DNA from: Lutibacter sp. | GTDB lineage: Bacteria > Bacteroidota > Bacteroidia > Flavobacteriales > Flavobacteriaceae | Assembly (NCBI RefSeq): GCF_030692605.1 | Contig: NZ_JAUYUD010000112.1 | Coordinates: 1 to 57,157 of the forward strand | Length of the DNA stretch: 57,157 nt | Direction: 5' to 3' | Shown here: positions 35,819 to 45,551 of the stretch, piece after piece | Layout: each line of letters starts with the position of its first letter | How positions within the stretch are numbered: position 1 is the first letter of the stretch | The notes under the pieces: generated by a model | Seen by the model: the letters and a program-made list of their open reading frames with translations, nothing else | What the model was told of the DNA's origin: nothing | The model's database searches: none | Program-made: the position numbers and the translations under genes

Positions 35819-38113
35819 TTATAGTGCAATAGGATTGAACATATCCCAACCCTTTAAATCTTTTGTATTGGTAATTTTATTGTTGCAATACCACCAATTT
35901 GTTAAACTATTTACTTCTTTACCAATTAATATTCCTCCAATAGTTTTTAATCCTTTACTATTTCTAACTGTAATAAAATCTACTAAAGCATTGTGTTTAA
36001 GATGTGCATTAGCAGGATCACTGCCTGCCGTTTTAGTATCAAATAGACTAGTAACATTACCCTTACTCAGTATTACAAAATCAACATAAAATAGACTTTG
36101 TTTACCTAAATAATCGACATAGGGAACTGCAAAATGTTCTTTTGCTTTTTCTCCATTTTTGTACCACCAATGTAAATGGTCTTTATTTTCCTCTAAAAAC
36201 GCTGCAAACTTAACTTCGGGTAATGATGCTCTTTTGTATTCATAAAAAGGTTCTAAAGCGTGTCTTTGTATTGATTCTTTCTCATCATATAATTCATTGT
36301 AAATTCTTTCAATAGGAACTTCCCATTGGTAGTTTTGAACATCTTTAGTGGCATTATTTGATTTTTGATCTTGCATTTCCTGATAGCGCTCTTTTGCTTT
36401 TTCTATTAACTCAATGAAGATGGGTTGATTTTGGTCGTACAACATTATTTTAATAGCATCGTATTCTATAATTTCGAAATAGTCTTCAAAAAAGTATTTC
36501 ATAGCCCCTTCCAAAACTGGCGTACTATCTACAGTTGCATAGGGTGCTGTTAATGATCTACAAAAATCTCTGAATAATCTTGCCAATTCACTTGGCGTTT
36601 TTGCAAAACGAACATTTTCTGTAACTAAAACAATTTGCTCTTCTCCAGACAATCGTACATTTTCTGGAATAACAATTTCAATTGAATTGACTTCAATATT
36701 TATAAAACGTTTTTGAAGTAATTTTTTATTACTTTCAAAATAGTTTTCAGAACCCAATTCTCTTTTTAATTCCCAATTTAATTCTGCAATTTCATATAAT
36801 GCTTTTCTGAAGGCGGCTCCTAAACGATTACGAACTATTCGTGTATTGATATAAGTAGAATTCAAATGAACTGGCATATAGTTTTCTATTCTACGTGCTT
36901 TGTTCATTGTAATATAGTTCATATCGTCTTTAACGATTTCGATCTGATTTTTACTTAAATTCGTAAAAACATACCCTTGGTTCAGCAGCGAATTTGGATA
37001 ATGTTTTTGTTCCGGCATACGTAAAATTCTGCCTACGGTTTGAATGGTGAACGTAGTACTCTTTAATTCCCTGAAAATTAATAAAACGCCTGCTCTTGGA
37101 CAATCCCAACCTAAAGCAATGGCTTGTTTGAATAACAAAACCTCGACCATATTATTTGGTTTTTCAATATCTTCAACATTGTCTTTTCTACCAGATAACC
37201 AAACAGCCAGCTTATTGTTATTGATTGTAATGTTATATTTTACCTCCAAATTCTGTAATACCACATCAATGTATTTTTCATCATCAGCGGTATTGTTATC
37301 ACTTGTATCGTTAGGCAATTGTATAAGTAAAAGTGGATTTATATTCACTCCTAAACTTTCATATGCTTGACGTAATTCTTCTCTTTTTTCTAAAGCTTGC
37401 TCCAATAAAATTTCTTCTAATGATCGACCTTCTTGTTTTACCGTATCCAATGCTGGATTTAAGATAATGCCTTCTTTTATCATTTCTTCAGCAATAACAT
37501 CTTGGCGCTCTACAAAAGTTGTATAATCACTGTTCGTGGTTGGTGTAGCCGAAACCCTAATTTCTACTTTTGGATATATTTTTTGCAATACTTCATTGGC
37601 TCTTTTGGCTGTTTTAGTATTGGCAAACATATGCTCTTCATCGATAATTACTATGATTTCCGTGTCGTTTAGCTTTGCTTTGTTAATGAAACTGTATAAA
37701 TTTTTATTGGTTTCATTTTCCCTAATCATTGTATTTTTCTCTTTGTTGATACTTTCCCAATTGACAAATAACACTTCATTTGGCTGCAATTCATTATCTA
37801 TTACATCCTCAAAGAAAATAGGTTTTATTGAACGCATCTCAGCAAAATAACCTTTCAAGGCATTGTAACTTTGTATGTATAATTTGTTTGGAGCAATCCA
37901 AATGAAAGCTGCTTTTCGTTTTTCAAGCTCGTAACGTTCTGGTAATTCTTCGCAAAACTTGTTTAATAACGAAGCCATCATCACTGTTTTACCCGAACCA
38001 GTAGGTGCTTTGAAAATTAAATTTTGTCTTGCACCTGGTCGTTTTAATAACTTATACAATTTTTGAGAAAGGTCGTTGACTGCTTCGTCTTGGTATTTTT
38101 TTAATTGTATCAT
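35819..38113 (-). CDS. Type III-like restriction enzyme Res subunit (helicase-nuclease)
   Basis: A 764-residue superfamily 2 protein. Walker A FKAPTGSGKTVMMASLL (about 38-54), DEAH-type box IIDEEHMFA, SATPTTNSD (motif III), and QTVGRILRMPEQ (motif VI). The C-terminal 100 residues carry a PD-(D/E)xK-type nuclease: FYVDFVI then SLFDTKTAGSD. It is shorter than classical type III Res subunits (about 900-1000 residues). The gap to the Mod stop is 3 nt, and the gene order matches Mod-Res operons. It would translocate and cut DNA lacking Mod methylation. Confidence 0.85.
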   Translation of the reverse strand: MIQLKKYQDEAVNDLSQKLYKLLKRPGARQNLIFKAPTGSGKTVMMASLLNKFCEELPERYELEKRKAAFIWIAPNKLYIQSYNALKGYFAEMRSIKPIFFEDVIDNELQPNEVLFVNWESINKEKNTMIRENETNKNLYSFINKAKLNDTEIIVIIDEEHMFANTKTAKRANEVLQKIYPKVEIRVSATPTTNSDYTTFVERQDVIAEEMIKEGIILNPALDTVKQEGRSLEEILLEQALEKREELRQAYESLGVNINPLLLIQLPNDTSDNNTADDEKYIDVVLQNLEVKYNITINNNKLAVWLSGRKDNVEDIEKPNNMVEVLLFKQAIALGWDCPRAGVLLIFRELKSTTFTIQTVGRILRMPEQKHYPNSLLNQGYVFTNLSKNQIEIVKDDMNYITMNKARRIENYMPVHLNSTYINTRIVRNRLGAAFRKALYEIAELNWELKRELGSENYFESNKKLLQKRFINIEVNSIEIVIPENVRLSGEEQIVLVTENVRFAKTPSELARLFRDFCRSLTAPYATVDSTPVLEGAMKYFFEDYFEIIEYDAIKIMLYDQNQPIFIELIEKAKERYQEMQDQKSNNATKDVQNYQWEVPIERIYNELYDEKESIQRHALEPFYEYKRASLPEVKFAAFLEENKDHLHWWYKNGEKAKEHFAVPYVDYLGKQSLFYVDFVILSKGNVTSLFDTKTAGSDPANAHLKHNALVDFITVRNSKGLKTIGGILIGKEVNSLTNWWYCNNKITNTKDLKGWDMFNPIAL

Positions 38114-38116
38114 TTT

Positions 38117-40063
38117 TTATTTAAGCGTTTCTTGATTTAACAAATTTTCTTTTTCACCCAATATCTCATCGTCTAAAACTGGAATAAGTTCTCTTTTCTT
38201 TTTAGGCAACACATTTTGGTATGCCTTGTATATAGCATCTGGTAATGCACATAGGGTTATATAATTTAATACTTCTTCAAAGTCTTCAGTATAAGGATAT
38301 TGACCATTGCTGAATACATAAACTTTAATAAGATTTTGATTTTTTTTATTGATATTCAATTTTTTAATAATTACGATACTCTCTTCAATCATCATATCAT
38401 CATAAATCATAATGAATTGTTTTGTGGAGTTCTTGTATATCGATATCCAACTATTTTTAGATACATATTCATCAGTAATGTTAATAAAACAATCTTCTTT
38501 GATGCATAATAATTCAGTAGCAAACTTGGTTAATTCTTTTTTATCTTTTAAACTTTTATTCCTACTAACAAACTCATTTTTATAGTAAAGTAAATTATTA
38601 CTTTTTAACCCATCAATTTCTTCATTTTTAGTATTAACATAGCCATTAATTACTCGTTTTATACGCTCATAAGTTACTTCTTCGCAAATATTATTTTCGT
38701 TATTGGTTACAATAATACATTGGCGATTTCCACCGTCTTCATCATTCAATTCCAAGGTTGCGTGGAGCGTTGTTCCAGTACCGGCAAAGAAATCTAAAAT
38801 TAAACTGTTTTTTTTGCTCGTTGCTCTTAATATTTCACTTATGAGATCAATAGGTTTTGGGTAAGGAAATTTTTCATCTTTAAACATCTCTTTTAGTAAA
38901 GTAGAACCTTTGGTCGTAAAAAAAGATTTTTCAGTCCAAATTGTTGGAATATCACTACCAACAGTTTTATTTTCTCCAAATATCAAAGTTGGCAGTTCAT
39001 TTTCAGTTCCAACAACAATTAAATCACCACTTTTTATTTTTTTAATAACCCCTTCTGGTAGATATTGTACACTATATTGATTTGGGTTTACCGAAGATAC
39101 ATTAAGACTTATCTTAATATACCCCTTTTCCCAATCTTTCAACAAACGGCTAGGAATAAGTCGCCAAACGCAATCTTTACCCTTACTAGTAATTGGCCAT
39201 AATGCAACTGTTCCTTCTGGAGCCTCACTATAATCATATTTAAAACTAGAAAGTTCATCGTTATAAATTCCTTCTTTAACTCTACTAGCTAATGATTTAC
39301 CTATTCCATATAATCCACCTGTTTTCTTGTCTATGAAAATTGGATAAACTTGATTTGGTCTTTGAATTTTATCAAAAGTACTTAAAGTTAATCCTTCAAA
39401 AGGACTTCTACTTGTTCCACCTGAAAACTTTAAAGGATTAGGATTAAAGTCATACGGAGTAACAAAAATTATATATTCCTGAAGGTAATTAAACCCGCCT
39501 GATGGTTTACCACCAGATGTTTGAACAGTAACACAAACCACTTGTTTACTTTGAAACAAACCTTCACAAAGAGGAACAAGATTGTGGACTTCTTGATATC
39601 CAATACTAATTGCAATTATTCCATTTTCAGACAATAAACTTTTAGCTGCTTTCAATCGTTTATGCATAAAAGCAAGCCACTTGCTATGTCTATATCCATC
39701 TTCTTTATCAACATATTGGTCATTATATATGAAATCTTTATTTCCAGTATTGTAAGGTGGGTCGATATAAATAACATCAAACTTTTTTTCGTGAGTGAAA
39801 TTAAGGACCATTAACGAATGAAGATTATCTCCTTCAATTAATATATGATTTGGAAATTCACGACCTTTAAAAATTGTTTTACTTTTATCTTCTTTTAATA
39901 CAGGTAATTTTATGCGAAGTTCTTCTTCTACTTTTTCAATTTTGTCTTCCCAAACTAAACCATATTCCTTTTTGGTATTTATCAAATTTATTAGATATGC
40001 ACGCTCATCTTGAGAGATGCCGTCAAGTTGTTTTATTTTTGAGATTAGGTCTTGTTTGTTCAT
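38117..40063 (-). CDS. Type III-like DNA methyltransferase Mod, copy 1
   Basis: A 648-residue beta-class N6-adenine/N4-cytosine methyltransferase: DVIYIDPPYNTGNKDFIYND (catalytic DPPY, about residue 100) precedes the AdoMet motif LILDFFAGTGTTLHATLE (about 430). The region between (about 160-400) is the target-recognition part. Its first 60 and last 200 residues closely match the neighbouring copy 2, while the centre differs, indicating duplication followed by exchange or divergence of specificity. It sits 12 nt after copy 2 and 3 nt before res. Confidence 0.88.
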   Translation of the reverse strand: MNKQDLISKIKQLDGISQDERAYLINLINTKKEYGLVWEDKIEKVEEELRIKLPVLKEDKSKTIFKGREFPNHILIEGDNLHSLMVLNFTHEKKFDVIYIDPPYNTGNKDFIYNDQYVDKEDGYRHSKWLAFMHKRLKAAKSLLSENGIIAISIGYQEVHNLVPLCEGLFQSKQVVCVTVQTSGGKPSGGFNYLQEYIIFVTPYDFNPNPLKFSGGTSRSPFEGLTLSTFDKIQRPNQVYPIFIDKKTGGLYGIGKSLASRVKEGIYNDELSSFKYDYSEAPEGTVALWPITSKGKDCVWRLIPSRLLKDWEKGYIKISLNVSSVNPNQYSVQYLPEGVIKKIKSGDLIVVGTENELPTLIFGENKTVGSDIPTIWTEKSFFTTKGSTLLKEMFKDEKFPYPKPIDLISEILRATSKKNSLILDFFAGTGTTLHATLELNDEDGGNRQCIIVTNNENNICEEVTYERIKRVINGYVNTKNEEIDGLKSNNLLYYKNEFVSRNKSLKDKKELTKFATELLCIKEDCFINITDEYVSKNSWISIYKNSTKQFIMIYDDMMIEESIVIIKKLNINKKNQNLIKVYVFSNGQYPYTEDFEEVLNYITLCALPDAIYKAYQNVLPKKKRELIPVLDDEILGEKENLLNQETLK

Positions 40064-40075
40064 TTTATATAATAA

Positions 40076-41950
40076 CTATTTTATATTTTCTTCATCCATA
40101 ATATCTTCCTCTAATACCGGAATAATTTCTCGTTTCTTTTTAGGCAACACATTTTGGTAGGCTTTGTAGATAGCATCAGGTAAGGCACAAAGGATAACAA
40201 AATCTAAAACTTCTTCAAAATCTTCTGTGTAAGGATATTGCCCATTACTAAATACATATACTTTAATAGGATTTATATTTTGCTTATTTTCATTTAATTG
40301 CTTAATGATTGCTATGCTTTCTTCAATCATTACATCATCATAAATTATTATAAATTGTGAATTATTATTTGCAAAAATTTTATGCCATTTTTCTTTTGAA
40401 GGAATTTCTTGGTAACAATCTTCTTTTATGCACAATAATTCCGTTGCGAACTTTGTGAGTTCTTTTTTATTTTTAAGTGTTTGATTTCTGCTAACATACT
40501 TACTTTTAAAATAACGTAAATTATTATTTCTCAAGCCATCTACCGCAACCTCTTTCGCATTTGTATAACCCTCAATTACTCTTTTATTGCGTTCATAAGT
40601 TACTTCCTCACATATATTATTCTCGTTGTTTGTTACTAAAATACATTGGCGTTTACCTCCATCTTCTGCATTAAGTGCCATTGTTGCGTGAAGTGTAGTA
40701 CCTGACCCTGCGAAGAAATCGAGAATAATAGAGCTTTGATTTGATATTGAGTTAATTAACCTTTCAATTAAATCAGTAGGCTTTGGGTAATCAAATTTGC
40801 CATTCCCTAGAACTTCTATTAGTTCATTACCACCATCACTTTTAGTACTTATAATTGACCTTAATAAAAACTCATTAACCTCATTTAGGTATTTAATTGT
40901 ACTTGGCTGTGTATTTTCATCTTTTGCAAACCAAATTTTACCACATATAAAACTGCCATCATGTAGCTCAATAACATTGTTATAATCAAGCATTCTATCA
41001 AATGTGTCTTTTGTAAATCGCCATCCTTTTTCTGGAACTTTCGCTGGTTTTCCTGTCTTAGGATGTAAAACATCATATCGTGGACCAATAGTTTTTGCAT
41101 TTGGCCAACTTACATTTATTTTACCCCATAAGTGATAATCTTTATCAAAGGAATTATATAATGTGATTCCGCGATCATAGTTGTTTTTTTTATAAAATTT
41201 TTTAATTTCTTTTTCTGCTTCTGCAATAGAAATCTTTTTTTTAGCTAAAGTTTTTGCAAAATTATTTACATCTTCTATACCATCTTTTTTTTGTACAAAT
41301 TGGTGTTGAGTAGTGTAATTTTTAGCATATAATAAAACATATTCGTGAACATTCCCAATTCCCTTATCATTTTTAGGAATTCTTTTATTCCAAATTAGCT
41401 GCTCTATGAAATTCTTTTCTAAAAATATTTCGTCTAATAAAAGTCTTAAATTATGAATTTCATTCTCATCAATACTTATAAAAATAACGCCAGTTTCATT
41501 TAATAATCGTTTTGCAATACGCAAACGTTTATCCATAAACGAAAGCCATTTGCTGTGGCGGTAACTATCTTCTTTATCTACAAAACTATCGTTATATTTA
41601 AAATCTTTGTTACCCGTATTGTATGGAGGATCAATGTAAATCACATCAATTAAACCTTCGTGTGTAAAAGTTAGAGCTGTTAATGCGTGCAGGTTGTCGC
41701 CTTCAATTAAAATATGGTTAGGAGCCTCCGCCGCACCCAAAGGGGGAACTGGTGCAAGGATTGCTTTTTCTTTTATTTCTTTTAATACAGGAAGATTTTC
41801 TCTTAATTGTTCCTCCACATCTTCAGGTTTGTTTTCCCAAACCAAGCCGTATTTTTTCTTGGTGTTTACCAAGTTAATTAAATAGGCACGTTCGTCTTGT
41901 GAAATAGCGTCTAATTGTTTTATTTTTGAGATTAAGTCTTGTTTGTTCAT
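40076..41950 (-). CDS. Type III-like DNA methyltransferase Mod, copy 2
   Basis: A 624-residue beta-class methyltransferase: VIYIDPPYNTGNKDFKYND (DPPY) then IILDFFAGSGTTLHATMA. The N-terminus MNKQDLISKIKQLDAISQDE differs from copy 1 by one residue over this stretch, and the C-terminal 200 residues are also near-identical in pattern (ALPDAIYKAYQNVLPKKKRE in both). The central recognition region is different (LIWNKRIPKNDKGIGNVHEY). First of the two mod genes; the ORF6N regulator lies 13 nt upstream. Confidence 0.88.
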   Translation of the reverse strand: MNKQDLISKIKQLDAISQDERAYLINLVNTKKKYGLVWENKPEDVEEQLRENLPVLKEIKEKAILAPVPPLGAAEAPNHILIEGDNLHALTALTFTHEGLIDVIYIDPPYNTGNKDFKYNDSFVDKEDSYRHSKWLSFMDKRLRIAKRLLNETGVIFISIDENEIHNLRLLLDEIFLEKNFIEQLIWNKRIPKNDKGIGNVHEYVLLYAKNYTTQHQFVQKKDGIEDVNNFAKTLAKKKISIAEAEKEIKKFYKKNNYDRGITLYNSFDKDYHLWGKINVSWPNAKTIGPRYDVLHPKTGKPAKVPEKGWRFTKDTFDRMLDYNNVIELHDGSFICGKIWFAKDENTQPSTIKYLNEVNEFLLRSIISTKSDGGNELIEVLGNGKFDYPKPTDLIERLINSISNQSSIILDFFAGSGTTLHATMALNAEDGGKRQCILVTNNENNICEEVTYERNKRVIEGYTNAKEVAVDGLRNNNLRYFKSKYVSRNQTLKNKKELTKFATELLCIKEDCYQEIPSKEKWHKIFANNNSQFIIIYDDVMIEESIAIIKQLNENKQNINPIKVYVFSNGQYPYTEDFEEVLDFVILCALPDAIYKAYQNVLPKKKREIIPVLEEDIMDEENIK

Positions 41951-41963
41951 TGTTACTTTTCAA

Positions 41964-42500
41964 TTATTTTTTAAAACCAACAGATTTTCTATTTTGTTGT
42001 TCCAGTAGTTGTTGGTCAATTAATTGTTGGTTTTGTATTAGATTTTGATCTTTGCCTAATAAATAATTTAAAGCTTGGTTAATGTCTTTAAAATTTATAT
42101 TCATCTGCTTTTCAAGTATTGCAATGTTTTCTTTTAAGTCTTTATAATCGGCTAAATGTTGTCTTAAAACAACAAAAGCTCTAATTACTGCAATATTCAC
42201 TTGTATGGCTTTTTTACTATTTAGTACACTTGAAAGCATTGCTACGCCTTGTTCGGTAAAGGCGAAAGGCATATATCTAGTACCTCCGTGACTTGAGGTC
42301 GCAGATTGCGTCCTCAAATTTTCGTATTCATCTTTAGAAAGTTGAAACATAAAATCTTCAGGGAATCTGTCAACATTTCTTCTGACAGCTTCTTTTAATC
42401 TCTTAGTTTCAGTTTCGTACATTTCAGCAAGGTCGAAATCGAGCATAATTCTTTGACCTCTTATCTCGTAAATTTTGTTTTGAATGAGTTGTAATTCCAT
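41964..42500 (-). CDS. ORF6N (KilA-N-type) DNA-binding protein
   Basis: A 178-residue protein with the ORF6N domain in the first 90 residues (IYEIRGQRIMLDFDLAEMYE, VRRNVDRFPEDFMFQLSKDE, YMPFAFTEQGVAMLSSVLNS) and a coiled helical C-terminus. ORF6N proteins are DNA-binding and often come from phages or sit at the head of type I/III restriction operons. It is the first gene of the island operon, 13 nt before mod copy 2, and may regulate it through the inverted repeat at 42588-42608 (inference). Confidence 0.8.
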   Translation of the reverse strand: MELQLIQNKIYEIRGQRIMLDFDLAEMYETETKRLKEAVRRNVDRFPEDFMFQLSKDEYENLRTQSATSSHGGTRYMPFAFTEQGVAMLSSVLNSKKAIQVNIAVIRAFVVLRQHLADYKDLKENIAILEKQMNINFKDINQALNYLLGKDQNLIQNQQLIDQQLLEQQNRKSVGFKK

Positions 42501-42587
42501 AGCTTATATTCTCTCGACTCCTCTCGAGATGATATTTTTTATTTTAAATTATACTGTGTATAGAGATTCCACAGGTTCTTTTTCAAT

Positions 42588-42608
42588 TTTTTACTAAAGT
42601 AGTAAAAA
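42588..42608. promoter_or_regulatory. Perfect inverted repeat upstream of the island operon
   Basis: TTTTTACTA-AAG-TAGTAAAAA, 9-bp arms with a 3-nt centre, about 90 bp upstream of the ORF6N start. It is a candidate operator. The rest of the 355-bp gap 42501-42855 holds the TCTCGA direct repeat at 42511-42526 and the hairpins at 42764-42845. No TAnnTTTG box on the minus strand was found here. Confidence 0.35.
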
Positions 42609-42763
42609 GAATAGTAGAACTAAAGAAAAGAAAGGAGTGCGTTATTAACAAGTTAAGAACATTGAGGGATTTAAGGAAATGAGGGTTGATTTTATTATAA
42701 TTATGTTAAAATTATTTTTAGCGTTGCTTTGCATTTAATAAATGAGTTACCTTTGATGTCTAA

Positions 42764-42845
42764 GTTTGCCTCTCGGCAAACTATCTTTTTCATAGCAATT
42801 TCCCACCTCTTTTATAGCAATTTTTGAGGTGGGTTTCTTTTTTTT
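42764..42845 (+). terminator. Hairpin pair ending in a plus-strand terminator
   Basis: Hairpin one: GTTTGCC-TCTC-GGCAAAC (42764-42781). Hairpin two: CCCACCTC (42802-42809) with GAGGTGGG (42826-42833), followed by TTTCTTTTTTTT, a good Rho-independent terminator reading on the plus strand. All flanking genes read on the minus strand, so this may end a small plus-strand RNA or block antisense transcription into the DUF3987 gene. A TAAGTTTG box is at 42761-42768 but is too close to serve this RNA. Confidence 0.55.
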
Positions 42846-42855
42846 AAAGGAATTT

Positions 42856-44637
42856 TTAAGCCTTGCTTTCCGTAGTTTCCTTAATTCCCTCAATAGCATT
42901 ATTTATGTATTTGCCTTTTGTGTCTCTATGAATTAAACCTGCTTTTACAAATTTTGTGATGTATCCTTCTGCGGTTTTGTGAGGAATATTCAATTTTGTT
43001 GCACTGTCTAAATAATCCTGATTTGAAAATTGACTTGGCAAACTATCTAAAAAGCGTTCTTTTCTATTGCTGCGCTGTGGTAGTTTGGTATCGGCAGGCA
43101 ATGCGTTAAAAACTTGACTGCTGTGTTGAATTAATACAGAAACCATTGCTATTGCATTGTTAAAATCTACATCTTCACATTGTCTAATTTTGTTTACATC
43201 ACCATCTTCCATAATGCGCAAGGCTGTGAATAACATTGCGATGCGATAGGCTATTAAACCCATTCTTCTCACAGTCGCGATATAATCTTCCGATTGAATG
43301 TTGAGGTATTTTGTTTGAATTTTAGAAAAATAATCGTTGAATTGAATTTGCTGTCCTTCAGAAAATGTAACCTGAATAGGAGGGTTGTTTTTTAAGGTTT
43401 TGTAGAAACCAAAAAACACTTGGCCTAAGGCATTGTAATATTCATCCAAACCGCTTTCAGTTTGAATTTCAAACACATTTTTCCATAGCGGCGTAATGTT
43501 CATATAGTAAAATATAAAGCGGCTAAACAAGCCGTTTTCAGCATTTGGGATTAAAGACGAAACTTGTTTTGGCGTTCCTGAAAGTACTGTTGATAAACAA
43601 GGATTTTCAATATCTACATATTCTCTGTCGGTTCTTCGATAATAGCTTATTGTTTCGTGGTGAAATGCTTTTCTAAAACCATCACTATAATTGCCGTAAT
43701 CACTTTTGAATGCCTGAGACAATGTATCGCCTTCGGTTTCAAAAATTAATCCTTTTCCCTCATTGTCAGCAAGCAATTGAAAAACTCCAGTGGTACTGTT
43801 GTTGGCAGGAATGAAAAGCATTCTTTCAGGCGGTTTGCTAGGTTTTTCTAAATTTTCATTTTTACCTTTATTCATATTGTAGACTGCATTTTCAGCATCG
43901 AATTGTTTTTTTAATACGGATGCTTGTTCTCTCATAGCCTTATGAATAGGCGTTACCAAATTTTTACATTGTGTTAATCGCCCTTTACCTGCGGAAGCAG
44001 GGGCAGTCACAAATAAATACAAATTGGCAAATACTTTTTTGCCATCGTAAATACCAAATAATTTAGGAAAACAGGCGCTTAACGTAGTTAATGCGCCTAA
44101 TAACATTATATCGCTTTCTTCGTTGCTTGTTGTTGGTTCTACAACTTGTTGTAGAAATTGCGGCAATTGAGATATGATTGATTTTGGAAATGTTGGGAGT
44201 TTTTTAAGCTCTTTTGTTTCCGGATCACTTTGCAGCTCTTGTTGTTGGTACGCTTCTTTGGCAATTGTGATGCCTGCCTGTTTTGCCAAATAGTAGAAAG
44301 TTGCCATTGTAATTCCCGAGCCGGTTGCTTTTAAACATTTGTCATATTGTTCATCACATTCTTTTGCATCATAATTGCTATTGTATTTGCTGACACTGTG
44401 AAAATAATTACGACCTGTTTCTCCGTATTCATCGGCAAAGGCGAAGCCAAGATCACGCCAATTTGCATAACCGCAGGTTATGTCAATTGCATTTAGTTCA
44501 ATTGCTGAAATGAAGGATTCAATGTCATTGGAAACTACCGTTTTTACGGTAGTTTCTGTTTTTTGAATGGATTTTTTAGGAACTTCTATTTTAGGATTTT
44601 CCAACCATTCCCCTGGGTTAAATATTTTCTTTTTCAT
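42856..44637 (-). CDS. DUF3987 protein (helicase-like, replication of mobile element)
   Basis: A 593-residue protein. The N-terminal part (about 35-120) is PriCT-like (NAIDITCGYANWRDLGFAFA, DEQYDKCLKATGSGITMATF). The centre is a DUF3987 ATPase-like domain with Walker A-like TAPASAGKGRL (about 210) and GLIFETEGDTLSQAFKSDYG. The C-terminal part is winged-helix-like. With the VirE_N gene it overlaps by 4 nt (TCAT) it forms a primase/helicase pair widespread in Bacteroidota mobile elements. Confidence 0.8.
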   Translation of the reverse strand: MKKKIFNPGEWLENPKIEVPKKSIQKTETTVKTVVSNDIESFISAIELNAIDITCGYANWRDLGFAFADEYGETGRNYFHSVSKYNSNYDAKECDEQYDKCLKATGSGITMATFYYLAKQAGITIAKEAYQQQELQSDPETKELKKLPTFPKSIISQLPQFLQQVVEPTTSNEESDIMLLGALTTLSACFPKLFGIYDGKKVFANLYLFVTAPASAGKGRLTQCKNLVTPIHKAMREQASVLKKQFDAENAVYNMNKGKNENLEKPSKPPERMLFIPANNSTTGVFQLLADNEGKGLIFETEGDTLSQAFKSDYGNYSDGFRKAFHHETISYYRRTDREYVDIENPCLSTVLSGTPKQVSSLIPNAENGLFSRFIFYYMNITPLWKNVFEIQTESGLDEYYNALGQVFFGFYKTLKNNPPIQVTFSEGQQIQFNDYFSKIQTKYLNIQSEDYIATVRRMGLIAYRIAMLFTALRIMEDGDVNKIRQCEDVDFNNAIAMVSVLIQHSSQVFNALPADTKLPQRSNRKERFLDSLPSQFSNQDYLDSATKLNIPHKTAEGYITKFVKAGLIHRDTKGKYINNAIEGIKETTESKA

Positions 44638-45551
44638 TGGATGCTATGTTTTTTGTTAAGAAAGGCCAAAGGATCATACGCCAAAAAGCAAGCTCTTGAT
44701 ATATCTTTTCCTGATTGGTCCACTTCAAGGTTGTAGGATTCTTTTAAATAATTTGCCACTGCTTTAAAAAATACTTGATGCGTGGCTTGCGAAAGGTCAA
44801 TTTTGATTATCCATTTTAATCCATCACCGGAAGGCGAGGTAAATAACATTTCAGTTTCAAAGTATTCATCTTGAAGTAATTGATTTTTAACTTCATTTAT
44901 ATTTTCTAAATGGTCAAAATCAATGGTTATTAAAGAAGAGTGCCTGATTAAATTGTCCTCATTTCTTCGTTCAAATTCACCGGAAAAAGTAACATAGTCA
45001 AAGTTGTTTGCTTTGTATATGCGTTTTTCTTTTGGGTCAGCAAATTCCCGCAATTTGATGGTAATGTCTTTATAGGCATCACTTTTAATTAGAGAATGTA
45101 TTTCGCTTAATTTGAGTGTTTTAAAAGGATATACATTGCGAATTGGCGCTTTGTAAAAACTGCATAAGGCAACCCAAGCATTATCAGGTTCACTTAACCA
45201 GTTTAAATCATCTTTTTTAGTGACTTCAGTCACTTCCAAATTAAGGTTTAGCGCACTATTTATTTTATGCAATAATGCTGTTTCATTTTCAGCTTTAAAA
45301 TAAAGCTGCGCAAAAACAAATACATCCCCTTTAAAAGTGTCTAATTCAATATCCGTATGAATTGCTATCTCATTTACAATACGTACTGATAAGGTTTCCT
45401 TATCCTTATTAAAAGGATTTTTCGTTATCCTGCAATCCCTACCCGAAAGGGTAAGGACTGTTTCATTAGGATAATACTGATGTAACACATAGGCGTAAAT
45501 TGTAAGTCCACTATGTGTTTTATCAAGAATTGCTTCTTTACTTAGTAGCAT
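44634..45551 (-). CDS. VirE_N domain (BT4734/BF3469-type) primase-like protein
   Basis: A 305-residue protein. The VirE_N domain at about residues 150-300 is marked by SLIKSDAYKDITIKLREFAD, FDYVTFSGEFERRNEDNLIR, SSLITIDFDHLENINEVKNQ and TSPSGDGLKWIIKID. The aspartates of ITIDFDH suit a metal site of the primase-polymerase fold. Overlaps DUF3987 by 4 nt and the preceding HTH gene by 14 nt, so a single polycistronic unit. Confidence 0.78.
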   Translation of the reverse strand: MLLSKEAILDKTHSGLTIYAYVLHQYYPNETVLTLSGRDCRITKNPFNKDKETLSVRIVNEIAIHTDIELDTFKGDVFVFAQLYFKAENETALLHKINSALNLNLEVTEVTKKDDLNWLSEPDNAWVALCSFYKAPIRNVYPFKTLKLSEIHSLIKSDAYKDITIKLREFADPKEKRIYKANNFDYVTFSGEFERRNEDNLIRHSSLITIDFDHLENINEVKNQLLQDEYFETEMLFTSPSGDGLKWIIKIDLSQATHQVFFKAVANYLKESYNLEVDQSGKDISRACFLAYDPLAFLNKKHSIQ

